Source: Monomorium pharaonis
Lineage: Eukaryota; Arthropoda; Insecta; Hymenoptera; Formicidae
NCBI RefSeq assembly: GCF_013373865.1
Contig: NC_050476.1
Span: 20,039,686 to 20,103,685, forward strand
Length of the DNA stretch: 64,000 nt
Direction of reading: 5' to 3'
The first letter of the stretch is position 1. Each line of letters begins with the position of its first letter. Below are positions 26,991 through 40,560 of the stretch, in pieces. The notes under the pieces were generated by a model, which saw only the letters and a program-made list of their open reading frames with translations, searched no databases and was not told where the DNA came from. The position numbers and the translations under genes were made by a program.

Positions 26991-27400
26991 TGTAATTTTT
27001 TATAACTAATTGCGCACATCTTTTTACATTGCATAACTGCGAGACAGGTAGTGACGCGGCATGGCTTGTGTCGTTTACTCCGTTCATTAATTAGCGCTGC
27101 GGGCACTCATTAGCTACAGCTTTACGCTGCACAATGCTACGCTTAATGCCGCAGCGTCGAATAAAAGTAGCGCGACGGGCGGTACGCGGCCGTTGTGCCA
27201 CGGTAAAATGAAAGGACGCCGCGGCACAATTATCTCGATTACAAAAGCGTTAAACGGTTTTTTTTGCTAGAATGTAAACGAGGTGGACGCGCGATGCCTC
27301 GAAACTCCGTAAAACGTTGATCGATGCGGCCCGATGTCACGCTCAATGTATACGCTGATCTCTGACTCGTATAATACGTATTTACGAGGGTATCGGCCTG
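26990..27400. other. CpG-rich, complex non-coding block
   Basis: A non-repetitive, CpG-rich stretch with TTAATTAGCGCTGCGGGC-type sequence and no frame of note. It looks more like a conserved regulatory segment or an unmethylated island than neutral AT-rich DNA. This is inference from composition. Confidence 0.3.
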
Positions 27401-27989
27401 TCAAATATGCTAACAAGAAAAGCATGAAAGCATTACGGTATCTTACACACGAAGATAATCAGAGAATTTCCAGAAATGCTTCAATAATGACTTAACGGGG
27501 GCTATACGGACTGTTTGCGATAACTTTAAAATTATTTCACGTGAATATTATCACGAACAGTTATGTAGTCCATTTCCTTGCATCACGTGCGAGATACGTG
27601 TTAAGATATTGTTTTGAAATTTTTGGGAAATTTTAAATTATCTCCGTAGCTTAGATAGCTTCGTGATGCTTTTATGTTAACGTTTTTCAACGATTGCATC
27701 ACAAGATTCATTTCCTCAAGTCAAGTTACACAGATACACACGAATTGTATCTTAAGATATTAGTATTATAATGACACATTTTGTAAACTAAAAAACTATA
27801 TTTACAAGCAACGTATGGTTATTTAGATTAAAGAATCATACATTGTTAACATAAAATTAAAAAAAATGGTACCATTATATAAAACGTGGAGAAGAGGGGA
27901 GAGGAAGAAATATTCGTAGTACAAAACAAGAATCAATAATTTGTTGTTAATCATAATTAATATCTCAATGCACCCTCGACGCTGTTCTT

Positions 27990-28720
27990 ACGGAGTATAT
28001 GTATACAGCCTTCGAAAGAGAGATCGAGAGAAAAGTCGGCCGCGTGTGGCCGTGCGGGAGTTGATGAATCCGCGCGTGAAATCACAGTCTGCGGTTTACC
28101 TTCCTTTAAAGCGTCGCGAATCCCGAGAGAGGGTTAATAAAACCGCGCGCGGCCGTCGTTCGGAGGACAAAGTCGGGGAACGGTAATTACGCGAGGTGCG
28201 CGACGGGACAGTCGGAACGGACGCGAAGTCATTCTTCTTGATCTCGCCCGTGGGGAAGGCAGGCCAAGGGGGCCCATTCATCATCGTAGCGCCATCGTGC
28301 GCTGGCCGACCGAGCATGGTCTCCGGCCGATAGGGGCCCGTCCCCGGGGGTTTTACACGCGGCGCGAACAGGAACGGCCGGGGATCGAGATCCCTATCGG
28401 GGGATCTATCCGCCACAGGACGGGACGGACGGATGCGCATTCGAGTGTTCTTAAGTGGCTCTTGACCTCGCACTTCCATCGTTCTACGTGGCCGCGTATG
28501 CTCGTTTAGCCGCGGCAGCGGCCTAAGCCTTCGCTCGCGATAACGTCACTCCTCTCTCGGGGCTCCGTGAGGGACTGCGAGAACGCAGACGCGTTTCTTG
28601 TCCATTCACCACTGACGGCACCGAAAAGCGGATTGCGGTAGCTAGCGAAGTGGAACCCCGATGACTTCGTGGAAATATCGCATAATAAGGGCGCGCGTAC
28701 ATCGAGCCGTTTCTCGGCCG
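27990..28720. other. CpG-rich island with open frames on both strands
   Basis: This is the most GC-rich block of the window. A 127-codon minus-strand frame at 28096-28479 (rich in Pro and Arg) and other frames at 28297-28509 and 28523-28756 are open, but I recognise no domain. A 9-bp inverted pair, CCGATAGGG at 28327-28335 and CCCTATCGG at 28392-28400, lies inside. It may be an exon or promoter of an unseen gene. Without splice partners or homology I do not call a CDS. Confidence 0.35.
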
Positions 28721-31700
28721 GTTGGGATTCATGACTTGTTCAGATATCTCGCTCAATATAGTTTTTCATATATAAATTGTAATCTTGTGAACTTAACAAT
28801 TATAAAATATCTCAAACGAATAAGGTCTGAGTTAAATATAACGTCCACTTTTAAATTTATTATTAAAAAATGTCTTAATAAATATAATTTATTTTTGTGA
28901 GTGATTAAAATACAAATTTTATCTTTGCTTAGATTATTTTATAATTCTCGTAAATATAGTTTTTAAAAAATGAAATAAGTTTAGCGATCCCTATTGGCTC
29001 AGGTGCCTCGTAAACTTATCACAAACATTACTATCAATAATTTAATGGCGTAATTCTAGTAGAAATTATTACGTAACAGCTGTGTATTACGAACACACAG
29101 ATATCAATAAATCTATTTGATCTAATATGATGCGTTATCTTATTCATACTTAGCTCGGATGTGTAGATTAGCGATACGATAAAGCGATAGCGAAAATTAA
29201 TTAATAATTCTTGAATTATATTTCGTATTGCAGCATAATTGCATCGTTAATGCGTGCTGAAGACGCGACGATTCCAGAACTCTTATCAGATCTGAAATTC
29301 TCGTTAATCTAACTTGCAACTTTCTTTATAATTTAAGTTTGTACTAATCAAAATACTCTAAACATTTACTTGTATTTTATTAATCCTTTATTTATTGCAC
29401 CTTACGTACAAATTAGTTAGAGATAATCCATTAAATTATCGGCGGACTATAAATGTCATTCAGCGATCATGCGGTTTAAACTGATAAGATCGGATCGATA
29501 GAATCCCCCTTCCCTCTCCATCCTGAGATAAGACTGGCGCTCCTGAGATAACGTGGCGCTGTTAATTAATTTTAGATTTTAAAATAGCCCGGAGATATCG
29601 GTTGTATAAGCACCGGTTATTGACACTCGCATGGACAACCAACGTTCGTGATCTATCGCGTAATGTCGACACTGACAGAGAAACATGTGTTGCTACATAT
29701 CAACGTATTGACACGTATATAAAATGTATGGACGGACATATGTATGTGCACATACCCGGTAATCATAGCATGCGTAAAATGTGTGCTAAGTTTAGACAAA
29801 AGTTCAGACTGGTTGTAATAGGTCTCGTTATTAATCATATAAGAATGTTAGATACAATTAGGAGATATATGGTTACAATGGCCATATGTTTTTTATTGTA
29901 AAGAACAGTTATTTATTTCAGAGCAGCTGTTCTTTATCTTTTCAAAGATTATCAGTTTTGCCATTTATTTTAACAATATTACGGAAAACACTTTTTCTAA
30001 TTAACATTCCATATTGTAATGATGAACGAATTTTTATAAGAAACGACTGATAAATTTTAAATTAAAATTAATCATATTATAATTGATTAAAATTATACAT
30101 ATTAAATCTAATTTTTTAATTTAAATCGGAAAACTGCGAATTATCTCCATCTATTCCAATATATTGTGCAAGAAAATTTTGTAATGTGTAGACTTCTGTT
30201 ACAATTCTTACAAATTGATTTGAAAATACATATTGTAAGAACAAAGTTCTAAATTTGCAGATTTGTCTTCTATTTTCTTTAAGAAAACCATAGATAGCGT
30301 ATGCCTAGCGTACGTAAAAAAATGCACGTAATAGAAAAACGTGCATTTCTTTTATGTAGAATGTAAAAAGATAGAACGTAAAATATAAAGAATGGAATAT
30401 AAAAGTATATTAATTAAGGCAAAATATTAATGCACGATGAAAAATAGAGATGTTAACAATTTTTAAGAGCTAATCAAGAGATAGTCACACGGGTAACTTT
30501 CAAACAGTACTCCTTCGGGACTCATCGTTCTACGAACGCGTCGTTCTTCGTTCTTTTTATTAATTATTTTGAACTTGTCTGAGGTCGGGTGCAAAGGATG
30601 TGCATGCACGTGCGAAAGAGCACGGTGTGCAAGAAAGCGACGATTTCCGCGACCTACGGAAAGATGAGGGAATTTACTGGCCGACCTTGCGGCCACACGC
30701 GTGCACGATGTGCGTGCAGAACGATAAAACAACTCGCCGCGCGATATCACGCGTCGCGTTACATCGCTAAGATTTATATAACTGCTATAACTGCGAAGGT
30801 GACTGACCCATTTACTGTGCCTGGTGCTTGTGCCCGCATTATCTGCGACGAGGGAGACGTTAGTCGTTGCATAGACTTTTAAGTTTTGTGTCTACGATTT
30901 CATTTATCGCAGGTTCAACGTCGGAAAAAGTATTGACATGACTTAAAAAAAAAATAATAATATGTTGCGTAGAGAATATTTAAAATAAATGAAGGTGTAT
31001 TAAAAAATACAATAATCACGAATAAGAAAAATAATTTATATCAATAAATAAAATTGAAAATTTTTTAAAAGGATTGAAGAAATCTGCAATAAGTGCAGCA
31101 CGCAATTTTTTATAAATGATTAATGCTCATCGTTTATTAACAAAGCCAATATTTTAATACATATTTTACTTAATTAAATCTTATTTAATTAAATTTTATT
31201 TAAATCTGACTTGTCTGAAAAGATTTAATGAAATTGAAAAATTACGAAAAAAAATCATAATATTTTACCAAATTCTAAAAAAAATTATTATTATGCTAAT
31301 ACACAAATTATGTAAGACATAAATAATTTATATAGCTTAGTATAAATAATGTAATATAAGAAGAATTTTAAAGATATGATCAATTTGCAAATAAAACTCA
31401 TTAATTCCACAATTTATTGGCGTCTTTGAGAAAATTGAAATATAATTTATTCCATTTATCAAAACTGAAGATTGATTGTTATAAAAATATAGAGAATTTT
31501 AATAAACTGAAATATATGTACATTTGTAAAAAAAAAGAATTGATAAAACTCTATTTTTCATGCATGTTATCTAAATAAATTCTTTTTCTCAGGGAGAGAT
31601 AATTAATAGAGTAATTTTAATAAATTTATTAATGTGCGCCGCATATAAATTTATCTCTAATTATACCAGTAGCAATCTGTCTGATCGTTGCTATTTTTAT

Positions 31701-31776
31701 GAGCTAGACAAACCCAAACAAAATAATATTCAAGGTTGTTAAGTCGTTGAGTAACCTATGTTCCGAAACCCAGTAT

Positions 31777-31853
31777 CACTACTGACTCGGCAGATCTGGT
31801 TATCTGATTGAATCCAACGGATTCAATCAGATAACCGGAACGAGTTATGAGTG
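31777..31853. repeat. Long hairpin with a perfect 18-bp core stem
   Basis: The arms GGTTATCTGATTGAATCC (31798-31815) and GGATTCAATCAGATAACC (31819-31836) are exact reverse complements with the three-base loop AAC. After a short internal loop, pairing resumes between 31777-31789 and 31841-31853 (10 of 13 positions). The 77-base structure resembles either a fold-back transposon remnant or a small-RNA precursor. A three-base loop would be unusually small for a microRNA precursor. Confidence 0.6.
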
Positions 31854-34039
31854 TGGAATAGATGCAGGTGAAGAGCCGGTGTATTGGCTGTGAATAGAAG
31901 TATTTTCATTTGTGGAAAAATTCTTTGCTTTTGAAATTCCTCTTGAGAATAATATGGAATTGAAAAATTACAGGAAATTACATCTCAGCAAAAAATTAAT
32001 TTTGACGCTAAGATTTTGTAAATTAAAAATCAAATAAATACGTTAGATAGCTGACAAAATCACATAAATACGTTGTATAGCTGATTAATAATTACAATGA
32101 TATGCTTTCTACCATTTAGTTCGAAAATCTGCTGATTAAGTGATAATAGCATACAATTAATTTCGGAAACTTTTTATATTGATCTTAAAAGTTTTTATTT
32201 AATTGCATTTTTAAATCGATTTATCTCTACTGTTATCAACAATGTCAGTTTATCATGTTACATATTTATCATGTTATTGTAGGGTATAATATATTTCTAA
32301 TATTATAAACATCTATCTTGCGACAAAAAGAAATACGTGCTATAACATGTTAGACAAAATATGAGATAAAATGTTAAATCGATAATTTTTCTATATTGCT
32401 TTATTTAGACGTTATTTATTACAGCTAGCAACTAATTTCTAATTACTCGATACATAAAATTACGTTAAATTATAAAATGTAGATCATGCAGCTATTAAGA
32501 GATCGGTTAATTCTTTACATTAAGTGTTGATTAATTAAGACCTAATGCATTACTCGAGGTTATAATGAGGCATCGAAATGTACCAGTTGAATACGTGAAT
32601 GGACCATAATCATAAGTGATACATCATTTTAAAAAAAGGTTGTAATGAAGTCGGTAGTGTTTTAGCTATTTCTAATGCATTGTACATTGGAAGATGTAAT
32701 TAATGCACAGAAATCGAAATACCTTTTTCTATGACATTAACGGAGAAAACAATTAATATATAAAATCATTATATATTGATCTATTCAAACTTAAATGTTT
32801 TAAATATATGTATCGGTTAAGTGATTGAATTTGTAAGAAAAAAGTTTAAAAGCTTTTTATAAAAATTTTTTATAAATGTGAATAAAATTTGTTAACTTTC
32901 ACTACAAATTTTTTATTAAAGTTTTATGAGAAATGGAAGAAATATATATTTATTGAAATTTAAATTAAATTTTAATAAAATTTAAAATATAATAATTTAA
33001 TTTTATATTTCATTATTTTTCTCAATCTCGAAGAGAAATACAATATTTTTCTATTCTAACTAATATTGTTTACAATAAAACATTTCATCTTTCTGTTATT
33101 ATTTTTTATGTTGAATTGTATATGTTAGGATTTCCAAGTGGTTATCAATGTTTTTTATTTAATTTGTTGACAATCTTAATGCAAATTCGCTCAAACTTGA
33201 ACTGTTATTTCCATTAGTAATACTTTGCAAAAGTTATTTTGAAAAGTTAATCGAGATCTGCTTTTATCTTGACTGATTTGAGTGGCCAAGTCGTGCTTTT
33301 TCAAGGTTTGTCGTGCTATCGTAATTTCGTTTGCCCAGCGATTATGTCGATTCCCACACCGTCGTACCGACCAATCTGGTTACAAATTAACGAATGCGAC
33401 GTGAATCTTATAAAGTCGCGTCGTATTCGTACCTGTCTCTAATGAGCAGACGGATGTGTCCCGGTAAGTTTTACAGTGCCTAATCTCCTCAGGAATTTCT
33501 TTTGACCGCGGCCACCAATAACGCCGTATCATTAAAATTATTCTTCTTGCGTGAATAACGTATCGTTATTCTTGTGCATTTTTTAATGGAAACTTGGTCT
33601 AAAATATATAAAACGACTAGCAGATATTTATCAAGTATTATAAAATTATTTTAAAATTTACAATAAAAATATACATATATTAGGCCCATTAAATAATTTA
33701 TTTTAGATCAGAATTAAAATTTAAGACTTACTTTTCCATACGTACATTTTTTTATATTAGAATAAATTAATGTATACAGTGAAAAAATTTGTCTTAAAAA
33801 ATTTTTTTTCTATTACTTCGTAAAAAATCTATCTCGACTGCAGATATTTTGTGCGATTTGATTGAAGAGAAATTGGAATAACTGTTAGCATTCGCGTTAA
33901 TTATCCTGCGCCGCACATCCGCAATTGACGATCTTCTCGGATCCATAAAGTCGTGCGCGTGATCGACCCGTCTCTATCCTCTGTCTGTCTCTAGAGATAA
34001 CGCGTTCTAGTTTCTGCGAATAAATTGTGCGATCTCATG

Positions 34040-34089
34040 GAGAGCCTAGTCGCAACACGCCATACCGGAAGAGAGCCTAGTCGCAACAC
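34040..34089. repeat. Tandem pair of a 31-bp unit
   Basis: GAGAGCCTAGTCGCAACAC occurs exactly at 34040-34058 and again at 34071-34089. The next bases are also similar (GCCATACCGGAA versus ACCCCGATACTGGA). This is a local tandem duplication in a GC-richer pocket. Confidence 0.65.
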
Positions 34090-34629
34090 ACCCCGATACT
34101 GGATCCTGGCTAACGGGCAGCATTCGCTATTCGCATGAATTATGCGCATCCTGCGCATCCTTTGCACAACGCCAGGAGCGACGAACCGAGAGCGAGTGAC
34201 TAACGGGCGTCGAAGCTAGGCTTGTTCTTCTCCATCTAGCGGTGCCTAAATCACTATGTTGAAAGATTATAATCAACGTACGTGTCGACTTTCGAGCGAG
34301 ACGCAATCGAGAACCGCACACAATAGGGCGTATTACAGAGGAGTCGGTTTCCGATCGCTACTGAGATCTACACGTAGGATTGAGATTTTAGCCGCGCCCT
34401 CTCATCCCGTAACTTAGCATTCGTCCATTCTAAAAAATTTAGTTAGTACATGATTTTTCGCCTCAGTTAATTACTAATGAGCAAATATTAAGTAAAATCA
34501 AATGAAAAATTGTCTTAGTCGACACAATTTGTAACTGTATACTGCTATATAATTTAAGAATAATACTTTGTATAACAAATTTTGTGACATTAATATCAGT
34601 TACTTGTATCTATTGCTTCCTTTCATGGA

Positions 34630-34662
34630 TAATATAAATGTAATATAAATGTAATATAAATG
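34630..34662. repeat. Three tandem 11-bp units
   Basis: TAATATAAATG is repeated three times with no spacing and no mismatch. Confidence 0.8.
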
Positions 34663-34878
34663 TGCAAATGCTATATATTTACATAACAAAAATATGTGTC
34701 GTTTTAATATAGAATCTAATTATTGAATCGTAAAATTACATAGATGTCATACGAAGAAGTAGTCAGTTACATAAATATATCGTTGTTATTTTTGAAAAAT
34801 AGCGAAATTATGGTACATAATAACTTAAATAATTGCAGCAACTTTCATGTTAAGATGTGATACTGAAATTTGCAGCGT

Positions 34879-34911
34879 TCTCTCTCTCCCTTTCTCTCTC
34901 GCTCTCTCTCT
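34879..34911. repeat. Imperfect (CT)n microsatellite
   Basis: A CT dinucleotide tract interrupted by CCC, TTT and G. Confidence 0.8.
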
Positions 34912-34979
34912 TAATTATACGTGAACTTATAACTGTCTCAATTAAAATCTTATGTTTAGATGCATTTTAGTTATAATCC

Positions 34980-35311
34980 GCAAATTGTCCGTGCATCGAC
35001 GGCAACATTCGTTGAGATCCTGGGGTCAAAAAATAGCCAAGCGCGGCAAGATTCGTGACCAGTTCGGGGCCTCTAACGACGATGCGAGCGAATATCCGCG
35101 TGACTAATAGGTTAATTATTTCTCAATTTTATCAACGATTAATCGAGATCCGTAAATTTTCATTGTAACCGTACATACCGGCGTACCGTCCAGCGAAAGC
35201 ATATTCCGTGCCCGTTGATTACGCCGTGAGACGTAATGCTGAACTCCGGCGGTCAACTCGTTAAAACGCGTGGCGTCGTAACTCAAGACGCTCAACGAAA
35301 AAGAAAGGGAC

Positions 35312-35344
<33 letters not shown>

Positions 35345-35700
35345 TAGAGGAATAAATGCCAACGCTATTGTTCCGTGACTTATGGCAGCCGGCTATCGCG
35401 GCACCGCGTTGCCATACTATCGGGCTGTTTGCTCTTCCGCGGCGCGAACATCGCGCATTAGAAAATATACGATAGGCGCCGGTACAATAAAGAACGTGTA
35501 TCCTCCATGCGCGCGCACGCGATGCAGATTAGCATCTCGTTAGAGAATAACATGTGAGCGGAAATAAACGCGGGATTAGAGGAGAATTATAACGGCCGTT
35601 GCGCGCGTTTCGCGCGTTCGGCTTTAGCAACGCGCAATCAGGGACCATTAATGAAGTTGGCCGCGATCTTTCGTTGGAATAGATCGCGTTGTCGAGTATA
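34980..35700. other. CpG-rich island with GA microsatellite
   Basis: A complex CpG-rich block with no open frame of note. A (GA)n tract lies at 35312-35350. It is a candidate regulatory island by composition only. Confidence 0.3.
35312..35350. repeat. (GA)n microsatellite
   Basis: A GA dinucleotide run interrupted once by AA and ending in GATAGAGG. Confidence 0.85.
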
Positions 35701-35704
35701 AAAT

Positions 35705-35811
35705 TTTACTACTTAATCAATTGAACATTGTCTTTAAAAAGACATTTACTACTTAATCAGTTGAACATTGTCTTTAAAAAGATGACAATATTTAGTTGAT
35801 TAAGTAGTAAA
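35705..35811. mobile_element. Fold-back element with duplicated left arm
   Basis: The 38-base arm starting TTTACTACTTAATCAATTG at 35705-35742 is repeated at 35745-35782 with one substitution (offset 40). It is followed by a reverse-complement arm at 35784-35811 (GACAATATTTAGTTGATTAA, then GTAGTAAA), which pairs with either left copy with three differences over 28 bases. The element reads left arm, left arm, right arm. That is the pattern expected when slippage or template switching duplicates one arm of a small inverted-repeat element. Confidence 0.65.
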
Positions 35812-38800
35812 ATGTTACACTTGATGCCTTGAACTAAAACCTTCAATAATAAAACTCACTCTTTTACGTGATTTTAATTGAAGTAGAATTAAATTCTTTA
35901 TAATAGTAGTATAAAACAATTATTTTACAAATATCTCCAATAAGCCTTTAATAGATACATAATACATTTTTTTTAGAAAATTAAGATTAGAGAAAGATAA
36001 TGATAAAAGAATATACTGTTGAGAATATTTTATTGTGGGATTATTTTTTCCAATTTTCCAAGAAATTAATTTCCCTTAAAATTTTACAATTGGTACAACT
36101 CTTTTTTTACTATTTCTTTTATGTTCTGGCTTTGCAGTCATTGCTGCTTTCATTTTTTATCATTTTTTGCTGACAATGAGCTTGATTCAAAGTGACGAAG
36201 TTAATACACGAGATGGGGAACGTGACGATCGCTATAAACGGTAGTTTTCTCCGTGAAATTGATATACGTCCTCCTCATTACAGTTCGCAAGATACACTAA
36301 AGGTTCCGCCGAAGTGTCGCTTGCAATTTTCGTAAAAGTCACTTGCGCCATTGCATCAATACCAAATCGGGCAATCGCCGACGTCAACTTCGATTATAGC
36401 CAAACTCAATGGCAAGGTCTTTGGCCTCGGCACTTCAGTGTATTAAGGTCAAAGACAGCAGGCACCCTGTTACCGACTTGCACCGATCTTTGCATTTAGT
36501 GTCATCCGGTATCACATGTCGTATTAATAATAATCATAGTTGATCGAGGATGCGTGTCGAGATAAAATAATGGAAAAGAAGCTGGTTCCCTGATGTAAGA
36601 TTAATGCTGTGGAATCTTTTTTTGCTTTTCAAAATTATTTCTTTTTATTATATATTAATTGCAGTAAATCTGACGACGTGACTTTTCTTTCAAATAATTG
36701 ATATGATATTTGTTGTTGATGGATATAATCATAGTGAAGAAAATGTATGATGATAATGACATACAAGTTTCACGTAAGAACTCGCTCTTGCCCGTGACGA
36801 ATGATGCCGCGACACATTATGATGAGGAGAAAGAAACACACGTGAGGGAAACAAGAGAAGAAGACACCCATCGCGGGACACTTCTCGGGGTCAGGGTTAA
36901 AAGTGTGGGCGAGAAGCGAGATAAGTCATTTGCATGCGCTTTTGTAACACACCGCGTGTTTGCACGCCTACGAGATGCGCCTGTATATTAAAGATTCTTT
37001 CGAAATACTGCGAGAAAATGCACGAGATAACGTCGGATATCTTTTTTAATGAGCTATTTTATGGTAATCTCAACAACAGAGGAAGAGAGGGTGAATAAGA
37101 GGGAAATTATAATATGAAGAGAAGATATTTTTGTTTTAGTATTTAGCAATTTTAATCAAATTTATAGTTCTTTTTAAAATTTTTCTAAAATTTCGTGTAA
37201 AGTAAAAAATGTTAACAGTGCTGCAAATATCTTATAAATAATTACTACTTGTGTTTCTGAACTTAATGTGTTTGAAAAATTTAAAGACAGAAATGTTATT
37301 ATAAGACACAAGTTATTTCTTCGGAAAATTAGTAGATATTTTCTACTTTTGCTTTTACTTTTAACAATTTTTACATTTTATACATGTTCTATCCTTTCAA
37401 AATTTTCCAAATTAATACGAAATATATGTATTGCGGAAAGCAAGCGATACGCAAGAATGGAGGAACGATGAAGGCACGAATTGCGAATGACAGGTTCCTC
37501 TTGGTATGGAAGTGCGTAAGAAAAACGAGCGGTGTGTATTTTTTCAGGATAGAAATTGTAGAGGAGCCCGGAATAGTTCGTAGGGCATGTAATGACCGAC
37601 GATATCGGTGGTTGAATCGGAAATTATACAGCCGCACGATATACAAGGTACTCTCGAAACGCCGGCTTTACCGTTGTTGTTGCGCGAAGCTCCGTAATTA
37701 TTTGCGATTAAGTGAATTGGATAGTGTATTATTATAGACGGCCGATTTCATGGCGAGAGAGTCGCGATGTCTGTCGATAAGAGCCGCGATGCTTAAAAAA
37801 AATATGTTGTACGGTAGATTGGAGGCAGAGACGCGGTGGACATACCAACGAGGTAACTGCATTACAGATCTTTGCTTCATTATTCTAGCTTATCAAAGTG
37901 CTTGTTCTATTTGTCGATTACATATCGCGTGCCTTTTTAATACAACGTTAACGTAACGAAATGCAATAAGTCCGATCATAAATTTGTTTCTCAATATAGG
38001 GAAATGTCTTTAATATAATGATATCGATTACAGCGGGCTAATAAATTAGTTTATAATAATTAAACTCCTGTCGTCGTGAGTAATCTTGTAATCTGGAATA
38101 TTAAAAACAGGAAAGCATTCTCGGTTAATAACGCAGTATTCTGTAACTAAGTTGATTTATAATTGATTTGTTTGTTTATTAAGGGATATCTTTTTATTAA
38201 CATCTCCGGATTCGAGACTTATGAAAATTTTCAATTACCTTAATTTCTACAGATCTCTCGTTTAAAGCATAGATAGAAAGCGAGGGTTAAATGCGCGGAG
38301 GTGAAATTTGAAATTATAGTCTAAGCAAATACGTCAACGCAGTGGGGAAAGTAATATGTTAAGTCGTAAACGCATCTCTTTCAAGAATTATTTAACAGGC
38401 GTGTCCAAACTGGCTTTGAATTTAATTATCGAATGACAATATTGCAACTCTTGTGTTTCGCAAAATACTAAACTGGAAAACGTTTTTAGTAACGTTGACT
38501 TTACATAATGTAAAACGTTGACTTATTCATTCTCGCGATATTGAAATCAAATTGAAAGAACCGTTTAACTCAGTCTTGCACATTTTGTCATTTCCCATCT
38601 TAGCTTAGCGTGGATTGGCTGGGCGTCTAACAAGTTATCGGATTTCATTAATCTTAAATAGCAATTAATATTTACGACAATTATTCATGTAACGATCGAC
38701 ACATGGCAATTTATATGTTAAGATATTATATGTATGATATCTTGTATCTAGATCATTTAGATCATATCATTTTGAATTCCTGTTCTCATATGCTGAACAC

Positions 38801-40070
38801 ATTGGGCAGTGTGTTTACCTTTTCATGGCTAGTTCTTCGAAGCTACTAGAGATTTCGTCAAATTTACACCACATTAGTATGCACATGTTAACAAACGGAC
38901 GGCGTTTGGCGGATGGGCGACCGTATTACGAGACCAAGACGAGATCGGTTTGGTTTTCTACTGTTAAAAATACCGACTTTCATCCGCCTTTCTTTCAAAA
39001 AAGAAAATGTCCACTTTGAGAAGGTTTAGTTAAAAACTGGAGGGAATAAAAAATAAAAAAGTTCTGGATATTTATATTTAGAAAGATAATATTTTCTCTA
39101 ATCTAAAAAATACGCCTTAGTTAAGTTTGTTTAAAACGAGCATGAACGATTTCAGCATGTCGCAATTTCTAAGCGGTCTTTATTAATAGTAATCATTTCT
39201 TTTCTCGTATTGGAGAAAGGAATTGCTTTCACATTGCGAACGTTGATAAAGGCCGTGAAAAGTCGTGGGCAAGTAACGAGAATCAAATGAAGGCACGTGT
39301 CTAAGCGACTAAAGTCAATTGGAAGTTATCACCGGCTACTATATTGATTTAATAGCCTCAATAGACCTTCCTTGAGTAATGCTATGTCGACGACTGCTGG
39401 CGATTGTAAACAAATGCTACGTCAACTACTTGAATGAAAATTGTAAAATTAAATTTTTTTTCAGTTAGACAGAGAAAAATATATGATGATTTACTTTACT
39501 CAAAAATGTTTTCATTCTGTTTGAGCAAAATTGATTGGAGTTTGAATCTTTAATGTGTTAGAGTTTACTCAAATTCTAGTTGAAATGGAATGAAAAGTCT
39601 CCTACAAAAATGAAAAAATCGAACAGTTTGAAGAAATTAATTTTTTAGGAAATAAAAAGCTTTAACAGAATTATTCACAGTAGTTGAGAAGGAACAGGGA
39701 AGCGGATGCTTGTTAGCGCATTATTGTTATTATTAAATTGATTATTAATGTAATGTTGTGATATTACTGGTTCATCTTATAGCTATGTTTTGAAGACTGA
39801 AAATTCTATTTGGCGCACAGTTCAGTGAACTTTGAAAGATATATTATAAAATCACACACAAGGAAATATCAGCACGAAGATCTAGCTTTGACCGATTAAG
39901 GCATATTCTATATGAGTTGTGTTTTACATATTTGTTTTATATTCTCTCATTAAAAAAAAAAAATTATTTTTAAACCGTTTGTATTCAAATATGATGATCT
40001 TCTCCAAACATATAATAGGTATGTAAGATTCATTTTTAAGAAAAAAGAATGTTAAATAGGGAAACGCACA
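35812..40070. other. Mostly AT-rich non-coding stretch
   Basis: No supported gene. GC-richer pockets at about 36290-36500, 36770-36990 and 37450-37860 hold frames of 60-117 codons without a domain I recognise. No splice-consistent set of exons could be assembled. Confidence 0.45.
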
Positions 40071-40560
40071 CATTCGCCGGCGGGTTCGTTAAACCTCTTT
40101 GAGATGCCCATCGTGAATCGCGAGCAATTGGCAGTTTACGTAATCAGTTCGCGTGGGGCGGTCCGCGAGGGGGGTAATTAGTCACTAATTAATATTAGCC
40201 AGGTGGGGAACGAGTAATTGTTGCTTCTCATGGACGATAGGGATCGGAAATGAATTTCTGCGGCAAGATCGGAGGCCTCGTTAAAAGTGCGGACACCGGA
40301 GGATGCACGCGCGCGCAGAAGCGAGGAACGTGGCGTTGCGAGGAATGCGTTTTGTTTAGCGGCAAATTGGGCTGGGAATCGTCGGATTATGCGCTACACG
40401 AGTTTCGTTACACGGCTCGTTAACGTAAATAAGTGCGCGCCGTGAAATGGCCGCGACGGCCGAACGTGGGCGCTACGAACGAAGAAATGCGCCGCGAAGA
40501 ATGGAAAGCCGTTTGTTTATTGCCGACTTCCCGCATTGCTCCATAAATTAATCGTTTGTA
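40070..40560. other. CpG-rich block with clustered TAATTA sites
   Basis: A GC-rich, non-repetitive block that includes TAATTAGTCACTAATTAAT near 40174-40192, a dense pair of homeodomain-type core sites. No frame is recognisable. It is a candidate enhancer or promoter, from composition and motif density only. Confidence 0.3.

Larger units (their letters stand above)
28721..34980. other. AT-rich non-coding stretch
   Basis: No gene could be supported. Structures seen are a hairpin AAATGCACGT/ACGTGCATTT at 30320-30348, a perfect 18-bp-arm hairpin at 31798-31836, a 31-bp tandem pair at 34040-34089, three 11-base units at 34630-34662 and a CT tract at 34879-34911. GC-richer pockets at about 30480-30860, 33280-33560 and 33890-34420 contain only short, unrecognised frames. 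Confidence 0.55.

Noticed and set aside
28096..28479. 127-codon minus-strand frame rich in Pro and Arg
   Set aside because: It lies in a CpG-rich island where stop codons are rare on both strands. There is no recognisable domain and no splice partner could be assembled.
38803..38824. GGGCAGTGTGTTTAC, similar to the mir-34 seed
   Set aside because: Similarity stops after the seed, and the flanks do not fold into a precursor hairpin.
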